Shown here one piece after another: positions 36,544 to 49,563 of a stretch of 64,000 nt of DNA. Within the stretch, counting starts at the first letter, position 1, and every line of letters starts with the position of its first letter. Below the pieces are notes generated by a model. It worked only from the letters and a program-made list of their open reading frames with translations. It did no database searches and was not told where the DNA came from. This DNA is from Hevea brasiliensis (taxonomy: Eukaryota; Streptophyta; Magnoliopsida; Malpighiales; Euphorbiaceae). The stretch is taken from assembly GCF_030052815.1 (NCBI RefSeq), contig NC_079498.1, forward strand, positions 68,930,992 to 68,994,991, read 5' to 3'. A program made the translations under genes and the position numbers.

Positions 36544-38310
36544 AGTCAGTCCTAACTAGCAGAAAATGTGCTGACTTTGTCAATCTATCCACTATCACCC
36601 ATACTGCATCATGCTTCTTCTGGGTGAGAGGTAGACCACTAACAAAATCTATAGTGACACTAACAAAATCTATAGTGACTCTGTCCCATTTCCATTCAGG
36701 TATGCTTATAGGTTATAGCAATCCTGATGGAACTTGATGTTCTACTTTAACTTGCTGACATGTCAAACACTTAGTCATATAGTCAGCTATATCCTTCTTC
36801 ATACCAGGCCACCAATAATGAGGCTTCAAATCATTATACATTTTTGTGCTTCCCGGATGCATAGCATAAATACTAGTGTGTGCTTCTTTCAGAATACTAG
36901 TCTTCAGTTCCCCATCATCTGGTACACACACTCTTCCTCTGTAGTACAAACACCCATCTACTTTCACCTCATAATCAGTTTCCTTCCCCTCTGGAATTTT
37001 ACCCACAATAGGCATTAATTTGTCATCGGCCTTCTGCCCATCTTGTATCTGTTGTAGCAGGTATGGCCTCACTTGTAACTCAGCCAAAATAGCTCCATCT
37101 TGAGCTAAGGACAGGCGGGCATTTAGTGATCTTAAAGCTGTGATGGACTTCCTACTCAAAGCATTAGTAACTACATTTGCCTTCCCAGGATGATAATCTA
37201 TCACACAATCATAGTCCTTTAGGAACTCAATCCATCGCCTCTGTCTAAGATTGAGCTCCTTCTGGGTTGGCAAATATTTTAGACTCTTGTGGTCTTTATG
37301 GATGTAGCATTTTTCACCATATAAATAATGCCTCCATATATTCAGTGCGAAGATAATTGTTGCTAACTCCAAGTCATGAGTAGGGTAGTTCTGTTCATGT
37401 GGCCTTAACTGCCTAGAAGCATAGGCGACCACTTTCCCCTCTTGCATCAATACACGCCTTAACCCATTATGCGAGGCATCACTGTAGACCACAAAGTCTT
37501 TTCTCGACACTGGCTGTGTTAACACTGGTGCTTCTGTCAACATAGCCTTTAGTCTCTTAAAACTGGCTTGGCACTTGTCGTTCCAGCCAAATTTCACATT
37601 TTTGTGTAACAACTTGGTCATTGGAGCAGCTCTGAGGGAAAATCCTTTCACAAATCTTTTGTAATACCCAGCTAGCCTCAAGAAACTTCTGACCTCAGTT
37701 GTATTTCTAGGAGGCTTCCATTCCATCACTGCTTCTATCTTTTTGGGATCCACTCTAATCCCCTCAGCTGATACTATGTGTCCAAGGAAGGAGATTTCAC
37801 TCATCCAGAAGTCACACTTGGACAACTTAGCATACAGCTTCTTTTCTCGCAGGGTTTGCAGAATAATCCTCAAATGTTCATCATGTTCTTCCCTGGTCTT
37901 GGAATACACCAGAACATCATCAATAAAGACCACTACAAACCGATCTAAATATGGATGAAAGATACGGTTCATAAGGTCCATAAATGCTGCTGGTGCATTT
38001 GTTAACCCAAACGGCATCACTAGAAATTCATAATGTCCATATCGGGTTCTGAATGCAACTTTTGACACATATGCATCCTTTACCCTCAACTGATGATACC
38101 CTGATCTGAGATCAATTTTTGAAAATACACCAACTCCCTTCAACTGATCAAACAGATCATCAATTCTGGGCAACAGATATTTATTCTTCACAGTTACTTT
38201 GTTCAACTGCTGGTAATCAATACACAATCTCAAGGTTCCATCCTTCTTCTTCACAAACAGCACCGGAGCTCCCCATGGTGACACACTGGGGGCGTATGAA
38301 CCCCTTATCA
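36544..38310 (-). pseudogene. Element B RT, RNase H and first part of integrase
   Basis: From about 38300 down: [44 protein letters not shown], then the RT active site [12 protein letters not shown] near 37910-37945. RNase H follows, with [16 protein letters not shown] (usually GLGC) and [10 protein letters not shown]. Next is the integrase zinc-binding region, with [19 protein letters not shown] and [12 protein letters not shown]. After a TAA stop at 36713 (expected CAA), integrase continues as VIVDRLTKSAHFLLVRTDYS until Element A. A 21-bp block near 36640-36680 is tandemly duplicated, in frame. RT copies element RNA to DNA and RNase H removes the RNA. The frame is shifted by one base relative to protease near 38290. 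Confidence 0.93.
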
Positions 38311-38945
38311 AGCAACTCATGTAACTGAATTTTCAACTCTCTCAATTCAATGGGTGCCATCCTATAAGGAGCAATAGAAATTGGTGCTGTACCCGGCATT
38401 ACCTCAATAGAAAACTCGACTTTCGTTTCTGGTGGTAAACTAGGCAATTCTTCAGGAAATACATCTGGGAAGTCTCTTACTATGGGTATATCACACAGAT
38501 TCTGCTTAGCCTGCCTAGTATCAACCACGTGTGCTAGGTAAGCTTCACAGCCTTTTCTCATCAATCTTCTTGCAATTGTAGCTGAGATAACATTGGACAG
38601 AAAATCCGTCCTTTCACCCATAACAGTAATCTCATTGCCCTCAGAAGTTTTCAGAGAAATCCTATTCAATTTGCAATCAACTATTGCCTGATGACGTGAC
38701 AACCAGTCCATTCCCAAAATCACGTCAAACTCGTGGAAGGGCAATTTAATTAGGTCTGCCGAGAATTCATACCCCTGAATCCTCAACAGGCAACCTTTGT
38801 ACACTTTATTCACTACCACACTGAGGCCTAGTGGATTTGTGACCAGAATGTCTTGATCACTCTCCTCTATTGGAACTCCCCTCTCTACGAGTAGTTTGAT
38901 GCAGATGTATGAATGAGTGGATCCTGGATCCACCAATGCATGCAC
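38290..38945 (-). pseudogene. Element B protease and linker to RT
   Basis: The open frame begins at 38945 with the active site LVDPGSTHSYI (DPGS in place of the commoner DSG). Then come ILGMDWLSRHQAIVDCKLNRI, a conserved linker ([42 protein letters not shown]), and the RT start, where one extra base in a G run near 38287-38291 shifts the frame. The aspartic protease would cut the Gag-Pol precursor. The upstream boundary with gag lies near 39070. Confidence 0.88.
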
Positions 38946-39073
38946 AGATGTGTTGTAGAGGGAGAACGTACCCCTAATGACATCCGGGGCATCTTGCTCC
39001 TCCTGAGCTCTAATGGCATAGGCTCTGGCTGGTACTCTGGCCTCTGGCCTCTCAGCTGACTCAGATGCAGGCC

Positions 39074-40252
39074 TCAGTGATGGACCAGCTGCCTCAGATT
39101 TACCGGGCTTCCTACCCCCTTGTGGTGCAGGAGCAGGTCTGTCTGCTTGTGCTGGAGCAGCTGTAGTAGTCCTCTTCGGACAATTTTTGATCTAATGTTC
39201 TGTAGTCCACACCGTAAGCATGCACCAGTCACTCTCCAACAGTCCCCCTTATGCCACTTCTGGTAGTATGGACAGGCAGAAGATGCTGGGGCTGGTCTCC
39301 TAAACACCGTCCCTGGAGAGCCGCCCACTGATGGTGTGGACTGGCCTCTCCTAGGTGTAAACTATGGTGCAGGCCCCACAGGGTGACCACGACCTTGTGG
39401 TTGTCCTGAACCCTGAGCAGGAGGACCTTTACTCTTCTTACTGGAAGCAGAAAATGAACTGGATTGACTTGGACCCCTCTTATGCTGTCTTTCCCTTCTA
39501 GTTTGCTCATTTATTCGGACCCTTTCTACTTTCGATGCAACATTTACTAATTTGGCAAAATCTGTGATCTCCAATGCTGTTATCATGACTTTGATATTGT
39601 TATTAAGCCCTTCCTCGAACCTTTTGTACCTCTCTTCCTCTGCAGGGACTATCTCCCTCCAATACCGGCTCAGTCTGACGAATTCTCGGTCATACTTTAC
39701 TATTGATAGTTGCCTCTGTCTCAAACTGATAAATTCTCTTCTTCTCTCTTTTAAATACACCTTACTGACATACTTCTTCCTGAACTCTATTAGGAAGTAA
39801 TCCTAGGTGATTTGATCCAGTTGCACCTCACTAGTTACTGTGTCCCACCATTGGTATGCATCATCCTGAAGTAGGGACACAACACCCTCCAGGTTCTACT
39901 CGGGGGTGCAATGAAGCTGTTTTAGTACTCTGATTGTTCTATCCAACCAGTTTTTCCCTGTCATGGGATCATCCTCCTTCTTTCCAAAGAAATCCACAGC
40001 CCCATGTTTTTGCAGTGTCTCCAGATGGGACTTCTGTGGTGCTGGTGGAGGTTGTGGTTGTAATAATCGTGGTGGAATTACCCCCATCATTTGCTGGTAA
40101 AACTTGGTCATTTGTTGAAATAATGCAAACTGAGGTTGGGCAGGTGCCTTAGCTACTGGTGGAGCAGATTCTCCCCTGTCCCCAGATTCCGCCATTGGTG
40201 GAGCACGACTCTCCACCTCTTTATCAACTGCTCTTTGAGAAGCAGGATCCAT
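39074..40252 (-). pseudogene. Element B gag
   Basis: ATG at 40252 starts MDPASQRAVDKEVE, followed by a Pro/Gln-rich region and capsid sequence (GKNWLDRTIRVLKQLHCTPE), then a TAG stop at 39898, another TAG at 39805 (expected TGG), and the capsid again from 39760 (RRREFISLRQRQLSIVKYD, EEERYKRFEEGLN). These pieces share one frame. The zinc knuckle near 39200-39280 is damaged: CPYY replaces CPxC, and a one-base deletion breaks the second knuckle. Gag forms the particle that carries element RNA. Unlike Elements 1 and A, the capsid region is present. Confidence 0.88.
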
Positions 40253-40363
40253 ATCCTAATCAAAATAAGAAAATAAACAGATCTGCATCAGTGTCACCTT
40301 AACACTTACAAATACAATGCAATGGTATGCACTTTATCTAGGCCCAGAAACGGCTAAACCGAT

Positions 40364-40375
40364 GCTCTGATACCA
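40364..40375 (-). other. Primer binding site of Element B
   Basis: The minus strand reads TGGTATCAGAGC, five bases from the LTR end at 40381. Confidence 0.9.
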
Positions 40376-40380
40376 CTAAA

Positions 40381-43300
40381 TGTGACACTCCTTACCCGTC
40401 TACAGTGTAGCCGAGCAAGATATGCCACACATTGTGCTGGAGCACCAATTAACATTTCCATTACAATTTACCCTTTTTAATTCATTAATTTACAATTTTA
40501 ATTAATCTGAATTTTTTTCGCAAATTTTATAGAAAATCTAGCAGAGTGCTGGCTATAAATTGGAAAAACAATTCTTCTGAACCTGTTTAAAAGACACTTC
40601 CAATATAATTTTCAAATCTAGAACTCCATTATACACACATCTCAACTCAATCTCAAAATCTCAACACTATTTTTAGAATTTTTTTGTTCACATCATCACT
40701 TGAAGCACATTCATGAATATTTCTCAACATTTCATTTTTCAACATAATATACAGAAAACTTCAATAACATGAAATTTCATATATTTACATTATCAAATAA
40801 TTTCAAGAGTTTATAGTTACAATCCAAAACTAATACAAAATGCAAAATATAAAATGCCACCCAAAATCCTAATGTCCTACCAAGTGCACTGCAGATGTGA
40901 GGTGACTCTGGACTCAGTATGCAGCTCTGAAAGTTCACCCGGTCTGATGTCTGCTGGGCTCCCCAGCTATGTTTTCAGTACCTGTGCGTGGCGAAAATGA
41001 CGCGCTAAGTAATTTTGCTTAGTGGTGACAATATAAAATAAAATAAAATAATAAAATAAAGTATGCAGAATATATGTTTACATTTTTTTGGTAGACTTAA
41101 TTTCTGATATTTATTGTAGTATTATTCGATTAAAATTTGGTAAGATTTATTATCATTGCCCGAGTAACCCCTACTAGTCAGCTAGACTAGATAAATGGGT
41201 AAACTAGCACTAGGTACTAAGTACCTTAGACCATCACACCATCGGTCACATTGTGTCTCCCAGTGTGCAACAGAACAACTAATAAGCTGTAATAATTATC
41301 AGGGATAAAACCCAAGTATAACAACTCAATCAACATAGCCAAAGGCTATTTTATCACAGAATGGCACGTGAGGCCATAAAACACAGAATAGCATGAAGCC
41401 ATATGCAGTACTACTAACAGAACCCTATTGGCATACCAACCTATCCAAACCAATCTTGCTAGGTGTACTAGGGCATGTTGCACTCTTAAATTATACAATT
41501 CTTGAAATTCAAGTTTAGGTGTTACTATTCAATTCATTAGTAAAAAAAAAAAATGTTGACTTTTACATGGACAATAGGTACATTGGTTTTAATACTCCCA
41601 ACATACCACATTTTGCATTCTAAAATTGTTGGTATTGGTTGCCAATACCATTTATAAGCTTAATGTTAATTGTTCAAAATTTTCAGATTTCAAGCTTTGT
41701 GTTTACTATTCTATTAGTCATTTTTGCAGTGGGAATTTGGAAAAGTGGTTAACATGAAAGTTGTTCCTTATTTTGTCTAGTTACATTTCTTTTTTTGAAT
41801 CACTCCATTTGGAGTTTTGTAGCTCAAGTTATGGCCCAAAACCCACAACTGGCCGGATTACAAATTTTCCAGATTTTACGGGTGACCAAATCTCTGATAT
41901 TTTGAGCGGTGATCGCAGTCACTTTTTGAATATGTTATGGTCATAATTTGGGTTGGGTTTTCTTCATAAAAGTTATACTTCTATATCTCAGCTTGTTGCT
42001 AGTAAAATTTCAGGTCAATTGGACCTTTCTACACTGAGTTATGACCAAATGAATAAACACTGTTCATTTGGTCATTTTGCCTAGGCAGAATGCAGGTCAC
42101 CCAGATTACGGCAATCTTTAGGTCAACTTGATTTGGTTTTATGGGCATGGTTTCTTCACCAAAGTTGTGCCATTATGTGTCTAGTTTCATGTGCAATTGG
42201 CTTTGCACCAATTTAACCTCTACAACTCTAGTTATTGCTGCCCAAACCTACTGGACTAATACCTAGTTCTGTAGGTCACCAAGGGCAGTCACTCTAACTT
42301 CAATTCCTACTACACAAACCACTTCATTTCTGATTCACACATAGCCAAATGGTCAGTAATTGACCAATAAAACTCTCTTTCACCAAATACATGAACAAAG
42401 TCTCAATTTCATGCTCAAACCCTAGCTCAACCATCCCAAAACTTACATTCACTTACCTTTCACTATCCTAAACAATAGATTAATGTTAAGGGCAGCCACA
42501 ATACCATTTTAATTCTAAGAATTGTTCAAAACCCTACCAAGTTCAAGTTTGCGGGAATTTTAAACAAGACATACACATGATAGTTACTAAATTTTCTTGC
42601 AAATTTGCATCAAATACCACTCCTTCAACATGAATTGAAAGATAAAAATCAAGTTTAGTCACTAACCTCTAATGGAGCTAATCCAAAGCTTGCAAGAACT
42701 CTTCCTTTTGATTTCTTTTTGCTCCCAAGAGCTTCACCAAGATGAAATACTAAGGTTTTATGTTGGTAGGTTAGGGTTTTGTTGAGAGAGGACTAAGGGA
42801 AGGGAGCTTATTAACTTAAAAATGGTGGAGTGAGGGAGAGGTATGGGACGGCAATAAGATGAAGAGAGTGGCTGGTGTTTATCTCAGATTTTTTTGACCT
42901 CTTTTCTGCCCCTTTTTTGTATTTTAATTGTGTTTCATTAATTTGATTGGCCAAAGAAATTAATTACCTCATGCTTACATAAGCATTAGGTAATAAATCC
43001 AATTTACTTTCTTTTTCTTTCCTTTCCTTTCCTATTCATTTTTAAATAATTTTTCATCAATATTTATTCATATTTTATGTCATATAATTTATTTACATAA
43101 ATGGACAAGTTGGTCAAAAATCATCTCTGAATACCAAATGACCAAAATGCCCTTCGTTTGGCTTAACAAGCCAAAATTGTGTGTACCGATTGATTAAATT
43201 TTCCTTATGTTTTCTTAACATTCTATTGTCATGGGAACCCCAATAATCCTTCCCTGAGGTCCCAAAAATTATTTCATGAAGCTTTCTTCAGGCCTAGGGT

Positions 43301-43538
43301 TATTAACGGCCTTCACCGTCACTTCCCCTTTGGGTTACTCATCATTGGGGTTTCGGCTTGTTTAACCTTAGTGCATTTCATTCCTAAAAATTTTCCTTGA
43401 TTTTTTATGAGCATTATTTGGTTTCTTTATAACTCCTCACTCTAGTCTAATTATAATTTCAAATATTTTATCTGCCTGAACCAACATTGGCTACCGGAAC
43501 AGTAGACTATACGGACTAGCTAAAGTGAAAATATTACA
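40381..43538 (-). repeat. 5' LTR of Element B (3158 bp)
   Basis: Full-length LTR reading TGTGACAC... at the left and ...ATATTACA at the right. By eye it differs from the 3' LTR at roughly 6-9% of compared positions. The part at 41875-43007, missing from the 3' LTR, contains repeated ggtcaattggacc and gttatggt motifs. No gene is seen. Confidence 0.9.
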
Positions 43539-43552
43539 ACTAGGGTGTGACA
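43539..43552 (+). repeat. TSD of Element B (actag) plus the last bases of the 3' LTR of Element 1
   Basis: 43539-43543 is the right ACTAG copy. 43544-43552 (ggtgtgaca) completes the LTR of Element 1 as seen at 5763-5771. Copia-X sequence starts at 43553. Confidence 0.93.
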
Positions 43553-44641
43553 AGGCTAGTTGGAAAAGGGTTTCGCCAAAGGCAAGAAATCAACTATGAG
43601 GAGACTTTCTTGCCTGTTGCCATGCTTAAATCAATTACGATTTTATTAGCAATAGCTGCATACTATGATTATGAGATTTGCCAAATAGATGTCAAAATAG
43701 CTTTTCTCAATGAAAACATTGATGAAATATTTTCATGGAACAACCTAAGGGTTTTGAATCCCGAGATGGTTCCAAGGTATGCAAGCTAAAACGATCCATT
43801 TATGGGTTGAAACAAGTTTCGAGGAGTTGGAACATTCGTTTTAATGAAGTCATTAAATCATTTGGTTTTATAAAAAATATGGATGAGCCGTGTGTATATA
43901 AGAAGGTTAGTGAGAGTGTTGTCACTTTTCTTATTTTATATGTATATGACATTTTATTGATAGGTAATGACATAGGTATGTTAAAAACTGTCAAGGTATG
44001 GTTGTCAAATACATTCTTCATGAAAGACTTAGGGGAGGCAACCTATATTCTTGGAATTCACATCTATAGAGATGGAGTGAAAAGAATAATTGGTTTATCC
44101 CAAAGTCTATACTTGGAAAAGGTGTTAAAGAGGTTTAACATGCTTGATTCCAAGAGAGGATTGTTACCAGTAAGACATGGTATCCACTTTTCTAAAGAGA
44201 TGTCTCCAAAGACACCAGAAGAAAGAGATAAAATGGCAAGGATTCCATATGCTTCGGCTATTGGAAGTTTAATATAGGCAATGTTGTGTACTAGGCCGGA
44301 TATCGCATATGCTGTTAGTTTGACTAGCAGGTTTCAATCCAATCCACGTTTGGAACACTAGATAGCTATCAAGAATATCCTCAAGTACTTGAGAAGAACT
44401 AATGATTTATTCTTGATTTATGAAGGTGGTGACTTATAATTGGATGGTTATACTGATTCTAATTTCAATCAGATATCGATGATAGAAAGTCTACCTCTAG
44501 GTTTGTGTTCATTTGTAATGGAGGTGTAGTCAGTTGAAAGAGTTCCAAATAGAGTACGACTGCTGATTCCACTACAGAGGCCAAGTACATTGCTGCATCA
44601 GATGCTGCAAAAGAGGCTTTTTGGATAAAGAAGTTCGTGAC
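43553..44641 (+). pseudogene. Copia-X: RT and RNase H fragment of an older copia element
   Basis: It begins mid-RT (GKGFRQRQEINYEETF, IAAYYDYEICQIDVKIAFLN). A frame change near 43735 leads to EQPKGFESRDGSKVCKLKRS, GLKQVSRSWN, and YVYD in place of the catalytic YVDD at about 43937-43955. ATYILGIHIYRDGVKRIIGL, CTRPDIAYAVSLTSRFQSNP and an RNase H region with several stops follow, ending at aagaagttcgtgac. It is close to Copia-2 at 25090-26170, so it is the same family. It is the substrate into which Element 1 (left) and Element D (right) inserted; gag, integrase and LTRs are not in the window. Confidence 0.92.
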
Positions 44642-45921
44642 TGTCACACCTTACCCCTCTGTAGGGCATAACATGATCCTGTAGAATACCTAATAAACTA
44701 TCGAACTTCACCTACTGATAACTCATTAAGTACCCTACAAGGGATTTTAAAAACCTTTTTCTTACTTTTTGGAAGTGGTAAGCATTTTCTTACATTTAAT
44801 ATAAGTTTAAAAGCTAGCTAAAATTTTTATTCATTTTTTTTACACAAATTTTGGAAAATTTTCGGCAGAGTGCCATCTGTATTTTAAGAAAACAGTTCTT
44901 CAAAAACCTGTAAAAATACTTTCAATAATTTATTTCATCAACTCAACAACTACCACAACAAATTTTAACATCATTTCACAAACTCCAAAATTCAAATCAA
45001 TAATTTACAACTCAATATTTCCATACATTTTTAATTAAAGTAAAAACATATTACATTTATCAACCACTTTACATTAGCAAATCCAAAATGATATTATTAC
45101 AACTTTATACAACTGCTCATGACCATTTTTCACATATACATACAGTTATATACACAAATATAAACATTACATTCAGGGTATAAATTTATACCCGACAAAA
45201 CTTCAGGAAAGGTGGCTCCAAGATCCTCAGCAGCTCACTTTGCTGCTCCTCTAGTCTCTATATCTATGACAGCAATAACAACCATCACTGAGTACTATGG
45301 TTCAGTGGTGCACAACATACTAAAATAACATTTATACATAATTTAAATTATACTTATTCAAACACATTGCTGAAAATGGAAGACATATGCAAAACATGAT
45401 TTATAAACTTTTAGTCCAATAATTTCATTTAGGAATTCTCAAATCAATTTCATAAAAACACACAGTAATATCATGCCATGCAAAACATATTCATCTCAAT
45501 AGCTGGAAGCTTATGAGAAATCACAAGGCTAGCTAGCTCAATCTATGGGTACCCATTCAATTTCTTCCTCTACTAGCACACACCTCAACACTTCAGCCAG
45601 AGAGGGAATCAAAATTCGAAACTATTTCTTTCCACTAGTCATGCTAGTGAGGTATTCAAATATATGGTCATGACACTGTGGTTTCAAAACAATCTTAACA
45701 ATTTACTAAACATTTATTGCCATTTCAACCACATACAAGTAAACTTTTAACAATTTAAGTAAAAAACATAATGCATATTTTGCAATATAAGTAATTCATT
45801 TCATACACTTTGTAAATGAATTTTAAAGAATATTGATGTTGTGTACAAACCTTATACGAGTCTCCTCTTAGCCTTGACTTGATGCTTCGGGTTCTTTCTC
45901 GGTATTCTTTTCCACTAAAAT
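44642..45921 (-). repeat. 3' LTR of Element D, first part
   Basis: It starts TGTCACACCTTACCCC and matches 61090-62350 of the other LTR. It stops at 45921, where Element C begins. Related to the E LTR at 62351. Confidence 0.9.
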
Positions 45922-48900
45922 TGTAACACCCTTATGTTCGGTAATGCGTTTTACTGTTCTGGTGACCAGTGTTTGTTCGGACAGTTAGAATGCCTAAAAC
46001 TACATTTAAATGTAGTGAGGAGACATAAAATAATGAAATACAAGAAAGGAAAATACAAGAAAAACAAAGGAAAAATAATTGCAATTAAATGAAACTAAGT
46101 TAAACGAGCCAACACCGCAGCGATGGGTGATCGCACGGGAAAGTTACGGCGCAGGCAATACCCGACTCCAGGACTGCAGGGAACCCTTGGAATTTAGTTT
46201 CGAGACATAATTAAAGACTTATTGAAGTATAAATGTCCATAGAAATATGAAAGAAAAATTAATTAATTAGTACAAAGAAAAACGAGAAATCGAGAAAACG
46301 ACAAACCTCAGTGTTACCGAAAAATCGGGAATGCAACCTGAATAGGGGCATTATGGTCATTTGACATCCCGAGTTGCCTTTTGACCTAAATGTCCATTAA
46401 AAATAAATGATATTACACTTGCAAAATGTCATGAAAAATTAAAGTGGTGGTACATAATCTAAATAGTAAAAGAAAAGAGGTTAAATGTGGGAAATTAGAA
46501 AACTTGGACTAAATAAGTAATAATCTTCATTAGTGCTCCACTAACTTCAGCATTTGGACACCTAAAGGGACACTTGGGAGGTGCAGCACTCATCTTCAAC
46601 CTTAGGAAGAGAACCAGCCGAATCCTTTCTCCCAAGGTCCATCCATGGCGTCCACACTCTAAGCTCAAGTTCACCATGTTCTAGCCACTTTTTCCATTAG
46701 GTTCCTTCACTAAACTTGACCACCATACCTTGGGCAGCATACTAGGAGCAAGAAAGTTAAGTTTTGGTGAGGTTTTGAAGAACTTCAAAAGTGGTAAGTG
46801 AGTGTTTTCAATTCTTGTTTCATTAAAAGTGTAACCAAGGTTGTGGGTAGTTGATTTATAGAAGAATTTTTAAAGTTTGATGTTTTAATGGAGATGTAAA
46901 TTTTGGCAGCCATGGAAATTCAATATATGTAGCTTGTTTTTACTTGTTTATGGTTGTTTAAGATGTTTTTATTGATGGCAGCATGGATATGTGTATAATG
47001 GTTTGGAATTGGGTATGTAAATGTGGTATGTTCACGTGGTTAAATGGTGTAAATGGACTTTGGAAAATTCTATGCTATAGTATGCATATTGAGAATGGTT
47101 ACAAGTTGTCCAAAATGACCTAAATGTGTTGTTAAATGTGTTAATGGTAAGGTACAAACCAGAATTGGCATGAAGGAAGTAGTTTGGTAAGTGGTAAGTG
47201 TTGAATATGTAATTGGTAAGTGATGAGAAGTGTGTAGTAGGACAGTGTGTGTTTTGGCTTAGAACCTTAAGTGTGTGACTCCAATTGGTATGAGACCAAT
47301 TGGAGGTGAAACTAGGCACAAAATGTGCCAACTTTGATGAAGGAAGCTTACCAAAGTTCTGCTTAGAAGGTGACTTGAAAAATGACCAAATCCGGATTAG
47401 TGACTAGAAAGCCTGAAAATTGACTATTTGGGCAGTAGTTAGTGTTTTGACCATAACTTACTCAAAATAGGTCCAATTGACCTGAAATTTTTACCATGAA
47501 TAGTTTAGACGTATATTTACAATTCTTATGAAGACACAAAAGGCTAGAAATGGCCAGAACCAAGCCAAATAGCTTACACAATTTCAGGTACCAAAACTAG
47601 CCGAACCAAAAGTGACCTAAAAATGACCTAAGCCTACCATTTTAGTGCATTCTGTCTAGCATTGGTAAATTGACCATATCTTGGCCTATACAACTCAGAA
47701 TGACCTGAAATTTTGCCCCGCGTGTAATAAGACATAGACCTACAAGTTTGTAGTTTGGACTGAAACCCAAAAACTGAGGGAACTAGGTCGTCCGGCTAGG
47801 TCAATATAGTACACTGAAATTCGGTAAATTACAATAAAATGCAATACACTTGGAAATGAAATTGGTAATATATACCAACACTAAAGGGCTATAAAATGTG
47901 ACATATTGGTAAAATTAGAATTGACTTACTTAGAGTGCATCAAGGGTCAACATTATAGGTTGACTAATGAAATGAATTGAAGGGAATAGTGCCAAGAAAA
48001 TTTAAATATTGGATTTTATTGTTAGAAACAAATTCATTGAGTACTGAAACACTTTAAATTGTGTGTTTCAGTTGAAAAGGATATTGAGAAGCATAAGGAA
48101 CACTAAGTCAAGGCCTAGAGGCGACTCAAACCAGGTTTGTGCACAATAATTTTGATTTCTCATTTTCTACTTAAAAATTTAATTAAACATTATAGTTTTA
48201 AAATTGTGTCTGTGCACAATACTTTTTTTTATTCACTGCTTTTACTAGAAAATTGATTTGGAGAATTGAATTATGAATACTTTTTTGACTGTTTTGGCTT
48301 TAGGAATATTATTTGGAAATTATTGTGTTGCCTACTTTGCAAATGAAAATTTTGAGATAAAATGTGATTTGTGGTTTGTATGAAATATTGTGATTTGAAA
48401 TTGTTTTGATTTACACTTGGTATGACAATATTACTATATTCCTCCTCCATTTATGGGGTGAGTGTGATTATATTCCTCCCTCTTTGACTTGTCAGTCTGA
48501 GGTGAGTGTGGATGAGTACTCATTATCTAGCTAGCTTCTTCCCTCATTGATTTTGATTAGTGGGGTGAGTGTGCCTTGTCGTGGTGTACAACACGGCATG
48601 TTCGGAAAAGTTTGTGTCATGACCTAAATTGTGTTATCAATTGGCAACACTGTGTTATTCAGCTATTTGATCAAATTGTGTTATTAATTGGCAAAACTGT
48701 GTTATTCAGTTATTTGATCAAATGGTGTCATTGATTGGCAAAACTGTGCTATTCAATTGTTTGATCAAATTTGTGTTATATGAACTTTGTAAATTGTGAG
48801 ATGGAATTGTGAATTATTTGATTTGTAAATTGTCAATAAAAGTTTTATATAACGCATTTCAAATTGTTATTGTGCACCACTGAGTAAATTTTACTCAGCA

Positions 48901-49543
48901 ATAGCTTTTCATTGCTGTCGCAGGTAGACAGACTGATAGGGCAGCAGACTAGGCTACTTGTACTACATTTTGAGATTTCACCGAGTATATCAAGTATACC
49001 ATATTTTGTATTTCGTGATGTAATGTATGTTCACTGTATGTATATATTGTTCTTGGTTTTGAGCAGTTGTAAATTAAAATTGTACATTGAAGTTGTAAAC
49101 TAAATTTGTAAATTATTTTGGCTTGTAAAAATTGGGATATATTTCTTTTATCTCAGCTTTTGAAAACACTGGAAAATTATTATGGATTTGAGTTGACAAA
49201 TGTTGAGAAACTTATTGTGTTGATTGAATATTGGAGTTTGGGGATTGAACAATATAGGAAGTGCCTTTTACAGGTTTTTGAAGAACTGCTTTATTCAAAA
49301 TACAGATGGCACTTTGCCAAAATTTTTACAGAAATTATTAACTCTTTAAATGTGTTATCTGGTTTCACTTCAGTTAAAATTTTTTTTAACACCTATAAAT
49401 AGTGCTCACCACTGTAAAAAGAAGTAAGAAAAGGTTTAAAATCCCTTGTAGTGTATTTAATGGGTTATCAGTAGACGAAGTTGGTAATTCATTAGGTATA
49501 CTACAGAATCATGTTATGCCTTATGGAGGGGTAGGGTGTGACA
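45922..49543 (+). repeat. 5' LTR of Element C
   Basis: 3622 bp. It contains about three copies of the 47-bp unit at 48636-48780. Short frames such as 48912-49103 and 49118-49402 recur in the other LTR and have no recognisable domain. Confidence 0.93.
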
Positions 49544-49551
49544 TGTTTTAG

Positions 49552-49563
49552 TGGTATCAGAGC
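49552..49563 (+). other. Primer binding site of Element C
   Basis: TGGTATCAGAGC, eight bases after the LTR end. Confidence 0.9.

Larger units (their letters stand above)
12727..43538 (-). mobile_element. Element B: chromovirus-type Ty3/gypsy element, minus strand, split by Element A
   Basis: On the minus strand: 5' LTR (43538 to 40381), primer site, gag, protease, RT, RNase H, integrase up to 36544, then Element A with nested Copia-2, then the rest of integrase (15793 to 14759) and the 3' LTR (14747 to 12727). Without its inserts it is about 10 kb. It is flanked by actag duplications inside the 3' LTR of Element 1. Long LTRs and a C-terminal chromodomain-like end fit the Del/Tekay group of plant chromoviruses; that lineage call is inference. 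Several stops and indels make it inactive. Confidence 0.9.
3841..43552 (+). mobile_element. Element 1: non-autonomous Ty3/gypsy element with nested insertions
   Basis: It has a truncated 5' LTR (3841-5771), primer site, decayed gag-protease, a 1.7-kb non-coding tail, an integrase C-terminal relic, a G-rich polypurine tract, and a 3' LTR (8826-12726 plus 43544-43552) split by Element B. Its left end lies beyond the window, left of Copia-1. On the right it ends GGGTGTGACA and abuts copia RT sequence at 43553, so it was inserted in Copia-X. The two LTRs differ at roughly 5-7% of positions by eye, so it is an old insertion. Confidence 0.85.

Noticed and set aside
49118..49402. 94-codon frame in Element C, repeated at 53807-54091
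   Set aside because: It is inside both LTRs near their 3' end. Related LTRs do not keep the frame and no protein family is recognisable.
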